A stretch of 5,950 nucleotides of DNA, taken from contig JAFQNU010000213.1 of assembly GCA_017420825.1 (NCBI GenBank), positions 1 to 5,950 of the forward strand. Direction: 5' to 3'. This DNA is from Clostridia bacterium. GTDB lineage: Bacteria > Bacillota > Clostridia > UBA1381. Positions within the stretch are counted from its first letter, which is position 1. Each line of letters starts with the position of its first letter. Made by a program: the position numbers and the translations under genes. Positions 1-5,950 of the stretch are shown here, piece by piece. The notes under the pieces were generated by a model, which had not been told where the DNA came from, searched no databases, and saw nothing but the letters and a program-made list of their open reading frames with translations.

Positions 1-3000
1 ATGATTCCTAACATGTATAAAATAGCAGGTGAGTTATTACCTTGCGTATTCAACGTATCTGCAAGAGCTTTGGCTTCACACGCATTATCAATTTTCGGTG
101 ACCATCAGGACGTTATGGCTTGTCGTCAGACAGGTTTTGCAATGCTTGCATCAACAAATCCGCAGGAAGCTATGGATTTAGGTGCAGTTGCGCATTTGAC
201 AACAATTAAGGGAAGAGTTCCTTTTCTTCATTTCTTCGATGGTTTCAGAACATCACATGAGTATCAGAAGGTTGCTTGCTGGGATTATGCTGAATTGGGC
301 GAAATGCTTGATTGGGATGCATTGAACGCATTCAGAAGAGGCTCTCTAAATCCTGAGCATCCGGCTCAAAGAGGTACAGCTCAGAATCCTGATATCTTCT
401 TCCAGGCTAAAGAAGCTGTTAATAAGTATTATGATGCTATCCCTGATTTAACTCAGGAATATATGGATAAAGTAAATGCTAAAATAGGAACAGATTATAA
501 ATTGTTCAACTACTACGGTGCTGCTGATGCTGAGCATATCATTGTTGCTATGGGTTCAGCTTGTGACACTATCGAAGAGACAATTGATTATCTTGTAGCA
601 CAGGGACAGAAGGTTGGTATGATTAAGGTTAGACTTTACAGACCTTTCTCAGCTAAACACTTGATCGATGCTATTCCTGACACAGTTAAGAAGATTTCTG
701 TTCTTGACAGAACTAAGGAATCAGGTTCAGTAGGTGAGCCTTTGTATCTTGATGTTGTTGCAGCATTACAGGGTTCAAAATTTGCAGATTGCGAAATCTT
801 TGGCGGACGTTATGGTCTTGGTTCAAAGGATACAACTCCTGCTCAGATTATCGCTGTTTACAAAAATACTGCTAAGAAGCACTTTACAATCGGTATTGTG
901 GATGACGTAACAAACCTTTCACTTGATATAGATGAAAATCCTGACACAACACCGGCTAATATCACAAGCTGTAAGTTCTGGGGATTGGGTGCTGACGGTA
1001 CTGTTGGTGCTAATAAGAACTCAGTTAAGATTATCGGTGACCATACAGATATGAACGTTCAGGCTTACTTTGACTATGACTCAAAGAAATCAGGCGGTCT
1101 TACAGTATCTCACCTAAGATTTGGTAACGCTAAGATTACATCAACATACCTTATCAATAAGGCTGACTTTGTTGCTTGTCATAAAGCATCATATATCAGA
1201 CAGTATGACATGGTATCAGATGTAAAGCCGGGTGGTGTATTCCTTCTTAATTGTTCATGGGATGCAGCTGAACTTGAAACTCAGTTACCGGGACAGGTTA
1301 AGAAATATATTGCCGACAATAACATTCAGTTCTATACAATCGACGGTGTAAAGATTGGTAAGGAAATCGGTTTGGGTAACAGAATTAATACTGTTTTGCA
1401 GTCAGCTTTCTTTAAGCTTGCAAACATTATCCCTGCTGAGGATGCTATTCAGTATATGAAGGATGCGGCTACTGCTTCATACTCAAAGAAGGGTGATGCA
1501 GTTGTTAAGATGAATCATGATGCTATTGATGCAGGTGCTAAGCAGGTTGTTAAGGTTGAAGTTCCTGAATCATGGAAGAATGCAGAAGCAGAAGACTTGA
1601 GTGTTAAGCACGAAGGTGAAGGAAAGCTTTATGATTACGTTAATAACGTACTTGTTCCTGTTAACCAGTTCAGAGGTATGAAGTTACCTGTTTCAACATT
1701 TGAGCCTTATGTAACAGGTGAAGTTCCTCTCGGTTCATCAGCATTTGAAAAGAGAGGTATTGCAATTGACGTTCCTGTTTGGAATCCTGATGCTTGTTTA
1801 CAGTGCGGATTGTGTTCTTATGTATGTCCGCATGCTTGTATCAGACCTGTTGTATTGACAGAGGAAGAAAAGAATAATGCTCCTGAAGGCATTAAATATA
1901 CAAACATGAAGCAGATGGACGGATTATACTATGGTATAGCTGTATCAGTTCTTGACTGTACAGGCTGTGGATCATGTGTAAATGTTTGTCCTGAGGTTAA
2001 GGGTCAGAAAGCATTGTCAATGCAGTCACTTGATACTCAGCTTGATGTTCAGAAAGATTTCAACTACGGAATTAATCTTGCTACAAAGCCATCTGTATTA
2101 GATAAATTTGGTATTAACACAGTTAAGGGTTCACAGTTCAGAACTCCATATTTAGAGTTCTCAGGCGCTTGCGCAGGCTGTGGCGAAACACCTTACGCTA
2201 AGCTTATAACACAGTTGTTCGGTGACAGAATGTATATTGCTAACGCAACAGGTTGTTCTTCAATCTGGGGTGGTTCTGCACCATCAACACCATATGCTGC
2301 TGACAAGAACGGAAGAGGTCCTGCATGGGCTAACTCATTGTTCGAGGATAATGCTGAATATGGTTACGGTATGTATTTAGGACAAAAGGCTATCAGAGAC
2401 AAGAACATTGCTGCTCTTGAAAAGATTGCTGTTGATGCTCCTGAAGCTAAGCCTGCAATTGATAAGTTCTTAGAAACTATGAATTGCGGTGTTCAGAATA
2501 AGGTTGCAACTGAAGAATTGTTAAAGGCTATTGCGAACATCAATTCAGAGGAAGCAAAGAATGTTATTGCTGATAAGGAATACCTTGCTAAGAAATCTGT
2601 TTGGGTATTCGGTGGTGACGGTTGGGCATACGATATCGGTTTCGGCGGCGTTGACCACGTATTGGCATCAGGTGAAGATGTAAACATCATGGTATTTGAT
2701 ACCGAAGTTTACTCAAATACAGGCGGTCAGTCATCTAAATCTACACCAACAGGAGCTATTGCACAGTTCGCTGCAGCAGGTAAGGTTGTTAAGAAGAAAG
2801 ACCTTGCAGCTATTGCAATGAGCTATGGCTATGTATATGTAGCACAGATTGCGCAGGGTGCTGATTACAACCAGTGCTTAAAGGCTATGTTAGAGGCTGA
2901 AAGCTATAACGGTCCTTCATTAATTATTGCATATGCTCCATGTATCAACCATGGTATTAAGGGCGGAATGAGCATCGCTCAGACCGAAGAGAAGAAGGCT

Positions 3001-3240
3001 GTTGAGTCAGGTTACTGGCACTTGTTCAGATATGACCCAAGACTTGCTGAAGAAGGTAAGAATCCATTCCAGCTCGACTCTAAGGAGCCTAAGCTCAGCT
3101 ATGAAGACTTTATAATGGGCGAAGTTCGTTATAACTCACTTGCACGTTCAAATCCTGAAAGAGCAAAAGAGTTGTTCGAAAAGGCAGCAAAGGACGCAAA
3201 GGCTAAGTATGAGCATTTAGTAAAATTAGCTAATAACTAA
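1..3240 (+). CDS. nifJ: Pyruvate:ferredoxin (flavodoxin) oxidoreductase, 5'-truncated by window edge
   Basis: Cytoplasmic enzyme that oxidatively decarboxylates pyruvate with CoA to acetyl-CoA and CO2, reducing ferredoxin or flavodoxin. All 1079 visible residues match a single-chain PFOR. Two ferredoxin-type 4Fe-4S motifs are present (C599/C602/C605/C609 and C653/C656/C659/C663). Ligands of the third, proximal cluster are C724, C727, C752 and C981, spaced almost as in Desulfovibrio africanus PFOR. The thiamine-diphosphate/Mg site is GDGWAYDIG (D873) with T901, V903 and N906 in DTEVYSNTGGQ. R22 aligns with the substrate-binding Arg114 of the D. africanus enzyme. The ATG at position 1 is an internal Met: by alignment from memory about 92 N-terminal residues, including the catalytic Thr and Glu of domain I, lie upstream, giving a full length near 1170. 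The protein ends without the C-terminal extension that protects D. africanus PFOR from oxygen. The codon set is biased (AAG Lys, few ATA Ile), suggesting high expression. A terminator follows the stop codon, so this is the last gene of its unit. Confidence 0.97.
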   Translation: MIPNMYKIAGELLPCVFNVSARALASHALSIFGDHQDVMACRQTGFAMLASTNPQEAMDLGAVAHLTTIKGRVPFLHFFDGFRTSHEYQKVACWDYAELGEMLDWDALNAFRRGSLNPEHPAQRGTAQNPDIFFQAKEAVNKYYDAIPDLTQEYMDKVNAKIGTDYKLFNYYGAADAEHIIVAMGSACDTIEETIDYLVAQGQKVGMIKVRLYRPFSAKHLIDAIPDTVKKISVLDRTKESGSVGEPLYLDVVAALQGSKFADCEIFGGRYGLGSKDTTPAQIIAVYKNTAKKHFTIGIVDDVTNLSLDIDENPDTTPANITSCKFWGLGADGTVGANKNSVKIIGDHTDMNVQAYFDYDSKKSGGLTVSHLRFGNAKITSTYLINKADFVACHKASYIRQYDMVSDVKPGGVFLLNCSWDAAELETQLPGQVKKYIADNNIQFYTIDGVKIGKEIGLGNRINTVLQSAFFKLANIIPAEDAIQYMKDAATASYSKKGDAVVKMNHDAIDAGAKQVVKVEVPESWKNAEAEDLSVKHEGEGKLYDYVNNVLVPVNQFRGMKLPVSTFEPYVTGEVPLGSSAFEKRGIAIDVPVWNPDACLQCGLCSYVCPHACIRPVVLTEEEKNNAPEGIKYTNMKQMDGLYYGIAVSVLDCTGCGSCVNVCPEVKGQKALSMQSLDTQLDVQKDFNYGINLATKPSVLDKFGINTVKGSQFRTPYLEFSGACAGCGETPYAKLITQLFGDRMYIANATGCSSIWGGSAPSTPYAADKNGRGPAWANSLFEDNAEYGYGMYLGQKAIRDKNIAALEKIAVDAPEAKPAIDKFLETMNCGVQNKVATEELLKAIANINSEEAKNVIADKEYLAKKSVWVFGGDGWAYDIGFGGVDHVLASGEDVNIMVFDTEVYSNTGGQSSKSTPTGAIAQFAAAGKVVKKKDLAAIAMSYGYVYVAQIAQGADYNQCLKAMLEAESYNGPSLIIAYAPCINHGIKGGMSIAQTEEKKAVESGYWHLFRYDPRLAEEGKNPFQLDSKEPKLSYEDFIMGEVRYNSLARSNPERAKELFEKAAKDAKAKYEHLVKLANN

Positions 3241-3249
3241 TTAGTATCT

Positions 3250-3286
3250 AAAAGAGTTCTGTAAATTTTACAGAGCTCTTTTTTTT
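3250..3286 (+). terminator. Rho-independent terminator after PFOR
   Basis: The left arm at 3250-3263 pairs with 3269-3282 around a short A/T loop. The core AGAGTTCTG/CAGAGCTCT contains one G-U wobble, and the stem runs into eight T residues at 3279-3286. It begins 10 bp after the PFOR stop codon, the expected place, and separates PFOR from the uronate genes. Confidence 0.9.
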
Positions 3287-3298
3287 GACATAATAAAC

Positions 3299-3343
3299 GC
3301 AATATTTTCAATGTTATTAGCAAATACGACAATGAAATATTGC
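3299..3343. repeat. Imperfect inverted repeat upstream of uxuA (possible operator)
   Basis: GCAATATTTTCA at 3299-3310 is the reverse complement of TGAAATATTGC at 3333-3343 apart from one extra base, with 22 bp between the arms. The right arm overlaps the proposed -35 element of the uxuA promoter, a position where a bound repressor could block polymerase. It could be an operator for a uronate-responsive regulator, but no regulator gene is in the window, and AT-rich DNA yields such repeats by chance fairly often. Confidence 0.4.
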
Positions 3344-3370
3344 TTAATTTGAGGTATAATACTAATAACA
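3312..3370. repeat. 9-bp perfect inverted repeat flanking the uxuA promoter
   Basis: TGTTATTAG at 3312-3320 is exactly reverse-complementary to CTAATAACA at 3362-3370. The right arm sits directly after the -10 box, over the expected transcription start. Arm centres are 50 bp apart, close to five helical turns. The arms interleave with the repeat at 3299-3343, so the two cannot form nested hairpins. If functional they are more likely protein sites than RNA structure. A chance match of this length is plausible in this AT-rich stretch. Confidence 0.3.
3332..3360 (+). promoter_or_regulatory. Probable sigma-A promoter of uxuAB
   Basis: A perfect -10 box TATAAT lies at 3355-3360. ATGAAA at 3332-3337 matches four of six bases of the -35 consensus with a 17-bp spacer. 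The start of transcription would be near 3366-3368, giving a leader of about 25 nt ahead of the uxuA start codon, with room for the Shine-Dalgarno site. The imperfect -35 leaves scope for regulation. Confidence 0.65.
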
Positions 3371-3379
3371 ATATATAAT

Positions 3380-3384
3380 GGAGG
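3380..3384 (+). promoter_or_regulatory. Ribosome binding site that fixes the uxuA start
   Basis: GGAGG lies 8 nt before the ATG at 3393. It overlaps the in-frame ATG at 3378 (ATGGAGG), which therefore cannot be served by it and has no Shine-Dalgarno of its own. The start is therefore assigned to 3393. Confidence 0.88.
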
Positions 3385-3392
3385 TAGTTTCT

Positions 3393-4433
3393 ATGGAAAT
3401 GACATTTCGCTGGTACGGCGATGACGATCCGGTTACACTTGATAAAATCAGACAGATACCCGGTATGAAAGGTATTGTATCAGCTATATATGATATTCCT
3501 GTGGGTGAGGTTTGGCCTGAGGATAAAATTAAAGAACTAAAAGAAAAAATTGAAAGTAAGGGTTTAAAGCTAAGTGTTATAGAAAGTGTGCCTGTTCACG
3601 AGGATATAAAAATGGGAACAGGAGACAGGGATAGATACATAGAAAATTATTGTCAAACTCTCAGAAACCTTTCAAAGTTTGGTATTGATTGTGTTTGCTA
3701 TAATTTTATGCCTGTATTCGATTGGACACGCTCTGATTTAGCACATGAGCTTGAAGATGGCTCCAATGCACTTGTGTATTATAAGGAACAGGTTGCACAC
3801 ATGGACCCTGTTAAAGGTGATTTATCATTACCGGGTTGGGATTCAAGCTATACAAAGGAATCTCTTGCAAAGCTTTTGGAGGATTACGGTAATATTTCGG
3901 AAGAGGATATGTGGAACAACCTAAAATATTTTTTAGACAGAGTTATTAAGGTAGCAGAAGAGGTAAAAATTAAAATGGCAATACACCCGGATGATCCACC
4001 CTGGAGTATTTTTGGATTGCCGAGAATTATTACAAATAAGCAGAACCTTGAAAGATTTCTAAAGCTGTATGACAGTGTTTATAACGGTCTTACTCTCTGT
4101 AGCGGTTCTCTTGGAGTTACAAGGGATAATGACGTGGTTGATATGATATACAGCTTTGCAGACCGCATACATTTTGCACATGTAAGAAATATAAAAATAA
4201 CAGAAGAAGGCTCATTTGAGGAGTCTGCACATCTTTCAGAGTGTGGCTCATTGGATATAGTTAAAATTATGAAGGCATATCATGACAAGGGATTTAAGGG
4301 ATATTTACGTCCAGATCACGGCAGAATGATATGGGGTGAAACAGGCAGACCAGGCTATGGACTATATGACAGAGCTTTGGGAGCAGTATACATTAACGGA
4401 ATTTGGGAAACATTAGAAAAACTATCAAAATAA
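3393..4433 (+). CDS. uxuA: Mannonate dehydratase UxuA
   Basis: Cytoplasmic metal-dependent (Mn2+/Fe2+-type) TIM-barrel dehydratase converting D-mannonate to 2-keto-3-deoxy-D-gluconate in glucuronate breakdown. With the start at 3393 it is 346 residues, the length of Gram-positive UxuA proteins; E. coli UxuA is longer. Family signatures are the N-terminal FRWYGDDDP (5-13), NFMPVFDWTR (104-113), AIHPDDPPW around H198, LCSGSLG around C236, RIHFAHVRN with H260 and H263, and RPDHGR with D308 and H309. H198, C236, H263 and D308 correspond in order and near-identical spacing to the metal ligands I recall for Streptococcus suis mannonate dehydratase. It is the first gene of a tight pair: its stop overlaps the Shine-Dalgarno region of uxuB, 13 bp before that start. 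An in-frame ATG at 3378 would add five residues but is rejected because it lies within the ribosome binding site. No frameshift or missing key residue is seen. Confidence 0.96.
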   Translation: MEMTFRWYGDDDPVTLDKIRQIPGMKGIVSAIYDIPVGEVWPEDKIKELKEKIESKGLKLSVIESVPVHEDIKMGTGDRDRYIENYCQTLRNLSKFGIDCVCYNFMPVFDWTRSDLAHELEDGSNALVYYKEQVAHMDPVKGDLSLPGWDSSYTKESLAKLLEDYGNISEEDMWNNLKYFLDRVIKVAEEVKIKMAIHPDDPPWSIFGLPRIITNKQNLERFLKLYDSVYNGLTLCSGSLGVTRDNDVVDMIYSFADRIHFAHVRNIKITEEGSFEESAHLSECGSLDIVKIMKAYHDKGFKGYLRPDHGRMIWGETGRPGYGLYDRALGAVYINGIWETLEKLSK

Positions 4434-4438
4434 GGAGA
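4432..4438 (+). promoter_or_regulatory. uxuB ribosome binding site overlapping the uxuA stop codon
   Basis: AAGGAGA begins within the uxuA TAA stop and ends 8 nt before the uxuB ATG. This arrangement indicates co-transcription and possible translational coupling of the two genes. Confidence 0.8.
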
Positions 4439-4446
4439 AGAGAAGG

Positions 4447-5298
4447 ATGAAATTACCTTTTGAAATAGATTTAAATGGAAAGGTTGCAGTTGTAACAGGC
4501 GGCGGCGGAGTCCTATGCGGAATATTTGCAAAAGCATTAGCTTATTGCGGAGCATCTGTTGCAGTCTTGGATTTAAAAAAAGAAGCGGCGGATAAGGTGG
4601 CTGATGAAATAAAAAAGGATGGCGGAACTGCTATCGGAGTGTGTGCAAATGTACTTGACAGAAAAAGTCTTGAAGATGCAAAAAAACAGGTTAATTCTGA
4701 GCTGGGTTCATGTGATATTCTTTTAAATGGTGCAGGAGGAAATAATCCTAAGGGAACAACCACAAAGGAATATTACGAACTTGGTGATGAGGATAAGTCT
4801 GATTTGGTTTCATTTTTTGACTTAGACGCTGACGGAGTATCATTTGTATTTAATCTGAACTTTTTAGGAACATTACTTCCAACACAGGTATTTGCAAAAG
4901 ATTTAATTGGTAAAAAGGATGCTGTTATCTTAAATGTATCATCTATGAATGCATTTTCACCATTAACAAAAATTCCTGCTTACAGTGGTGCAAAGGCGGC
5001 TGTTTCTAATTTTACACAATGGCTTGCAGTTCACTTTTCAAAGGTTGGTGTAAGAGTAAATGCAATAGCTCCCGGTTTTTTTGTAACAGAGCAAAACAGA
5101 GCGTTGCTTAAAAATCCTGATGGAACACTTACACCTCGTTCAGAAAAAATTCTTTCACAAACTCCGATGGGAAGATTTGGTGAAGCAGAAGAGCTTATAG
5201 GAGCATTACTGTTCCTTGTATCCTCAGATGCGGCATCCTTTGTAAACGGCGTAGTTTTGCCGGTCGACGGCGGTTTTGCAGCATATAGCGGTGTATAA
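4447..5298 (+). CDS. uxuB: SDR-type D-mannonate oxidoreductase (fructuronate reductase) UxuB
   Basis: Predicted NAD(H)-dependent short-chain dehydrogenase/reductase interconverting D-fructuronate and D-mannonate, the step before UxuA. The 283 residues show a full classical SDR layout: glycine-rich loop TGGGGVLCG (17-25), Asp42 at the end of strand beta-2 (favouring NAD over NADP), NGAGG (94-98), catalytic Asn138 in NFLG, Ser166, Tyr179 and Lys183 (YSGAK), and a C-terminal LPVDGG motif. The segment between NGAGG and Asn138 is longer than in typical SDRs, with an acidic stretch near 110-125. From memory this resembles the Bacillus subtilis YjmF/UxuB type, not the unrelated long-chain mannitol-dehydrogenase-type UxuB of E. 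coli. The substrate assignment rests on resemblance and on the tight operon with uxuA. Sequence alone does not exclude another sugar acid, such as a gluconate 5-dehydrogenase-like activity. A terminator follows the stop. Confidence 0.88.
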   Translation: MKLPFEIDLNGKVAVVTGGGGVLCGIFAKALAYCGASVAVLDLKKEAADKVADEIKKDGGTAIGVCANVLDRKSLEDAKKQVNSELGSCDILLNGAGGNNPKGTTTKEYYELGDEDKSDLVSFFDLDADGVSFVFNLNFLGTLLPTQVFAKDLIGKKDAVILNVSSMNAFSPLTKIPAYSGAKAAVSNFTQWLAVHFSKVGVRVNAIAPGFFVTEQNRALLKNPDGTLTPRSEKILSQTPMGRFGEAEELIGALLFLVSSDAASFVNGVVLPVDGGFAAYSGV

Positions 5299-5302
5299 AA
5301 TC

Positions 5303-5337
5303 AAAAGGACAGGAGAAAGTTTCTCTTGTCTTTTTTT
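5303..5337 (+). terminator. Rho-independent terminator after uxuB
   Basis: GGACAGGAGAAA (5307-5318) pairs with TTTCTCTTGTCT (5320-5331) through Watson-Crick pairs and two G-U wobbles. The stem is flanked by AAAA on the left and a seven-T run at 5331-5337 on the right. It lies 4 bp past the uxuB stop and ends the uxuAB transcript before the ispG promoter. The A-run before the stem gives weak symmetry, but no converging gene needs it. Confidence 0.9.
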
Positions 5338-5345
5338 GTTTTGCC

Positions 5346-5374
5346 TTGATTTTATGTGAATGATGTTGTATAAT
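5346..5374 (+). promoter_or_regulatory. Near-consensus sigma-A promoter of ispG
   Basis: TTGATT (5346-5351) and TATAAT (5369-5374) are separated by exactly 17 bp. The -35 matches four of six bases and the -10 is perfect. Transcription would start about 5381, leaving a leader of about 25 nt that holds only the ribosome binding site. Together with the terminator just upstream it makes ispG independent of uxuAB. No operator-like repeat is visible here, consistent with housekeeping expression. Confidence 0.8.
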
Positions 5375-5390
5375 ATATGTATCTTTTACA

Positions 5391-5397
5391 AAAAGGA
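5391..5397 (+). promoter_or_regulatory. ispG ribosome binding site
   Basis: AAAAGGA lies 8 nt before the ATG at 5406. A nearer ATG at 5399 is out of frame and meets a TAA stop after one further codon, so 5406 is the start. Confidence 0.75.
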
Positions 5398-5405
5398 ATG
5401 ATATA

Positions 5406-5950
5406 ATGAAAAAACAAGTAAATGTTGGCGGTGTGTTGATTGGTGGAAACACTCCGGTTTCAATACAGTCAATGACAAACACAGATACAAGAAATGTAGA
5501 GGCAACAGTAGCACAAATATTAAAATTAGAGAATGCAGGCTGTGAAATTATTCGTTGTGCTGTCCCTGACATGGACGCGGCAGAGGCAATAGGTAAAATA
5601 AAAAAACAAATACATATACCTCTTGTTGCTGATATTCATTTTGATTACAGACTTGCTTTGGAATGTATGAAAAACGGAGTTGATAAAATAAGAATAAATC
5701 CGGGTAATATCGGGTCAGAAGATAAAACACGTCAGGTTGTTGAAATGGCAAAGGACAAAGGTATTCCTATCAGAATAGGTGTAAACGGAGGCTCACTTGA
5801 AAAGGAGCTTCTGGAAAAGTACGGACATCCGACAGCTGATGCTCTTGTTGAGAGTGCAATGCACCATGTAGAGATTTTAGAAAAGCTTAATTTTTATGAT
5901 ACTGTTATATCAATCAAGGTTTCAGATGTACCAACAACCATTGAGGCATA
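5406..5950 (+). CDS. ispG: 4-hydroxy-3-methylbut-2-enyl diphosphate synthase IspG (GcpE), 3'-truncated by window edge
   Basis: Penultimate enzyme of the MEP isoprenoid pathway: reductive ring-opening of methylerythritol cyclodiphosphate to HMBPP, using electrons from ferredoxin or flavodoxin. The 181 visible residues are the N-terminal TIM-barrel half of a protein normally about 350 residues long in bacteria. Signatures are QSMTNTDT (21-28), GCEIIRCAVPD, ADIHFDYRLA (75-84), RINPGN (96-101) and RIGVNGGSLEK (123-133). The C-terminal domain with the three 4Fe-4S cysteines and the glutamate ligand lies beyond the window. The frame stays open to the last base. ATG 5406 is supported by its ribosome binding site and by alignment: the start is only a few residues shorter than is common, and no upstream in-frame start exists nearby. 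It has its own promoter. In many Clostridia ispG follows dxr and rseP; here the gene before it is uxuB. Confidence 0.96.
   Translation, partial: MKKQVNVGGVLIGGNTPVSIQSMTNTDTRNVEATVAQILKLENAGCEIIRCAVPDMDAAEAIGKIKKQIHIPLVADIHFDYRLALECMKNGVDKIRINPGNIGSEDKTRQVVEMAKDKGIPIRIGVNGGSLEKELLEKYGHPTADALVESAMHHVEILEKLNFYDTVISIKVSDVPTTIEA

Noticed and set aside
1..3. ATG at the first base as the PFOR start codon
   Set aside because: The protein begins in the middle of domain I at MIPNMYKIAGELLP, which in PFORs follows about 92 residues including catalytic positions. It is an internal Met at the window edge.
1795..1989. Possible separate ferredoxin gene (two 4Fe-4S motifs)
   Set aside because: The motifs are in frame within PFOR at the place of its built-in ferredoxin domain; no separate start or ribosome binding site.
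2493..2690. Minus-strand open frame of 65 codons
   Set aside because: It lies wholly inside conserved PFOR coding sequence, including the thiamine diphosphate site, with no ribosome binding site or recognisable protein; a shadow.
3374..3379. Second TATAAT just before the uxuA ribosome binding site
   Set aside because: Transcription from it would begin at about 3386, after the GGAGG site, giving an mRNA without a Shine-Dalgarno; no -35 lies 17 bp upstream.
3241..3392. Riboswitch or attenuator in the PFOR-uxuA gap
   Set aside because: The only strong hairpin is the PFOR terminator, upstream of the uxuA promoter. The uxuA leader is about 25 nt, too short for a riboswitch.
4355..4763. Two minus-strand open frames across the uxuA-uxuB junction (4355-4555, 4542-4763)
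   Set aside because: They are antisense to well-supported genes, have odd compositions and match no family I know.
5399..5407. Mini-frame ATG-ATA-TAA overlapping the ispG start
   Set aside because: Two codons only, and too close to the Shine-Dalgarno to compete; not credible as a leader peptide.
5195..5751. Two minus-strand open frames over the uxuB end, the intergenic region and ispG (5195-5572, 5548-5751)
   Set aside because: They run through a terminator, a near-consensus promoter and the clear IspG coding region on the other strand, so they are chance frames.

Overview
This AT-rich window from an anaerobe carries four protein genes, all on the + strand, in what look like three transcription units. 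The gene set, low-GC codon use (AGA for Arg, AAA/AAG for Lys), strong Shine-Dalgarno sites and U-tailed hairpin terminators point to a Gram-positive anaerobe of the Clostridia, possibly a gut Lachnospiraceae/Eubacteriales-type plant-polysaccharide user. That placement is an inference from memory of protein families, not from a search.

Layout: (1) Positions 1-3240 hold the 3' nine-tenths of a single-chain pyruvate:ferredoxin oxidoreductase (PFOR/NifJ). Its true start lies left of the window, and a rho-independent terminator follows at 3250-3286. (2) A 152-bp intergenic region carries a sigma-A-like promoter overlapped by interleaved inverted repeats. It leads into a two-gene uronate operon: uxuA (mannonate dehydratase, 3393-4433) and an SDR-type uxuB (fructuronate reductase / D-mannonate oxidoreductase, 4447-5298), closed by a second terminator at 5303-5337. 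(3) A near-consensus promoter (TTGATT-17 bp-TATAAT) drives ispG (4-hydroxy-3-methylbut-2-enyl diphosphate synthase), which runs off the right edge.

How the genes could work together: UxuB and UxuA convert D-fructuronate through D-mannonate to 2-keto-3-deoxygluconate (KDG). KDG kinase and aldolase, not in this window, would yield pyruvate and glyceraldehyde-3-phosphate. PFOR oxidises pyruvate to acetyl-CoA, CO2 and reduced ferredoxin. IspG is an Fe-S enzyme of the MEP isoprenoid pathway that consumes low-potential electrons. The links are metabolically sensible, but the genes appear to be separately transcribed, so the neighbourhood may be incidental.

I found no mobile element, CRISPR array, RNA gene, toxin-antitoxin or defence system, and no undescribed system I could defend. 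The most worthwhile second looks are the uxuA regulatory region, the uxuA start codon, and the uronate pair lying between two housekeeping genes.
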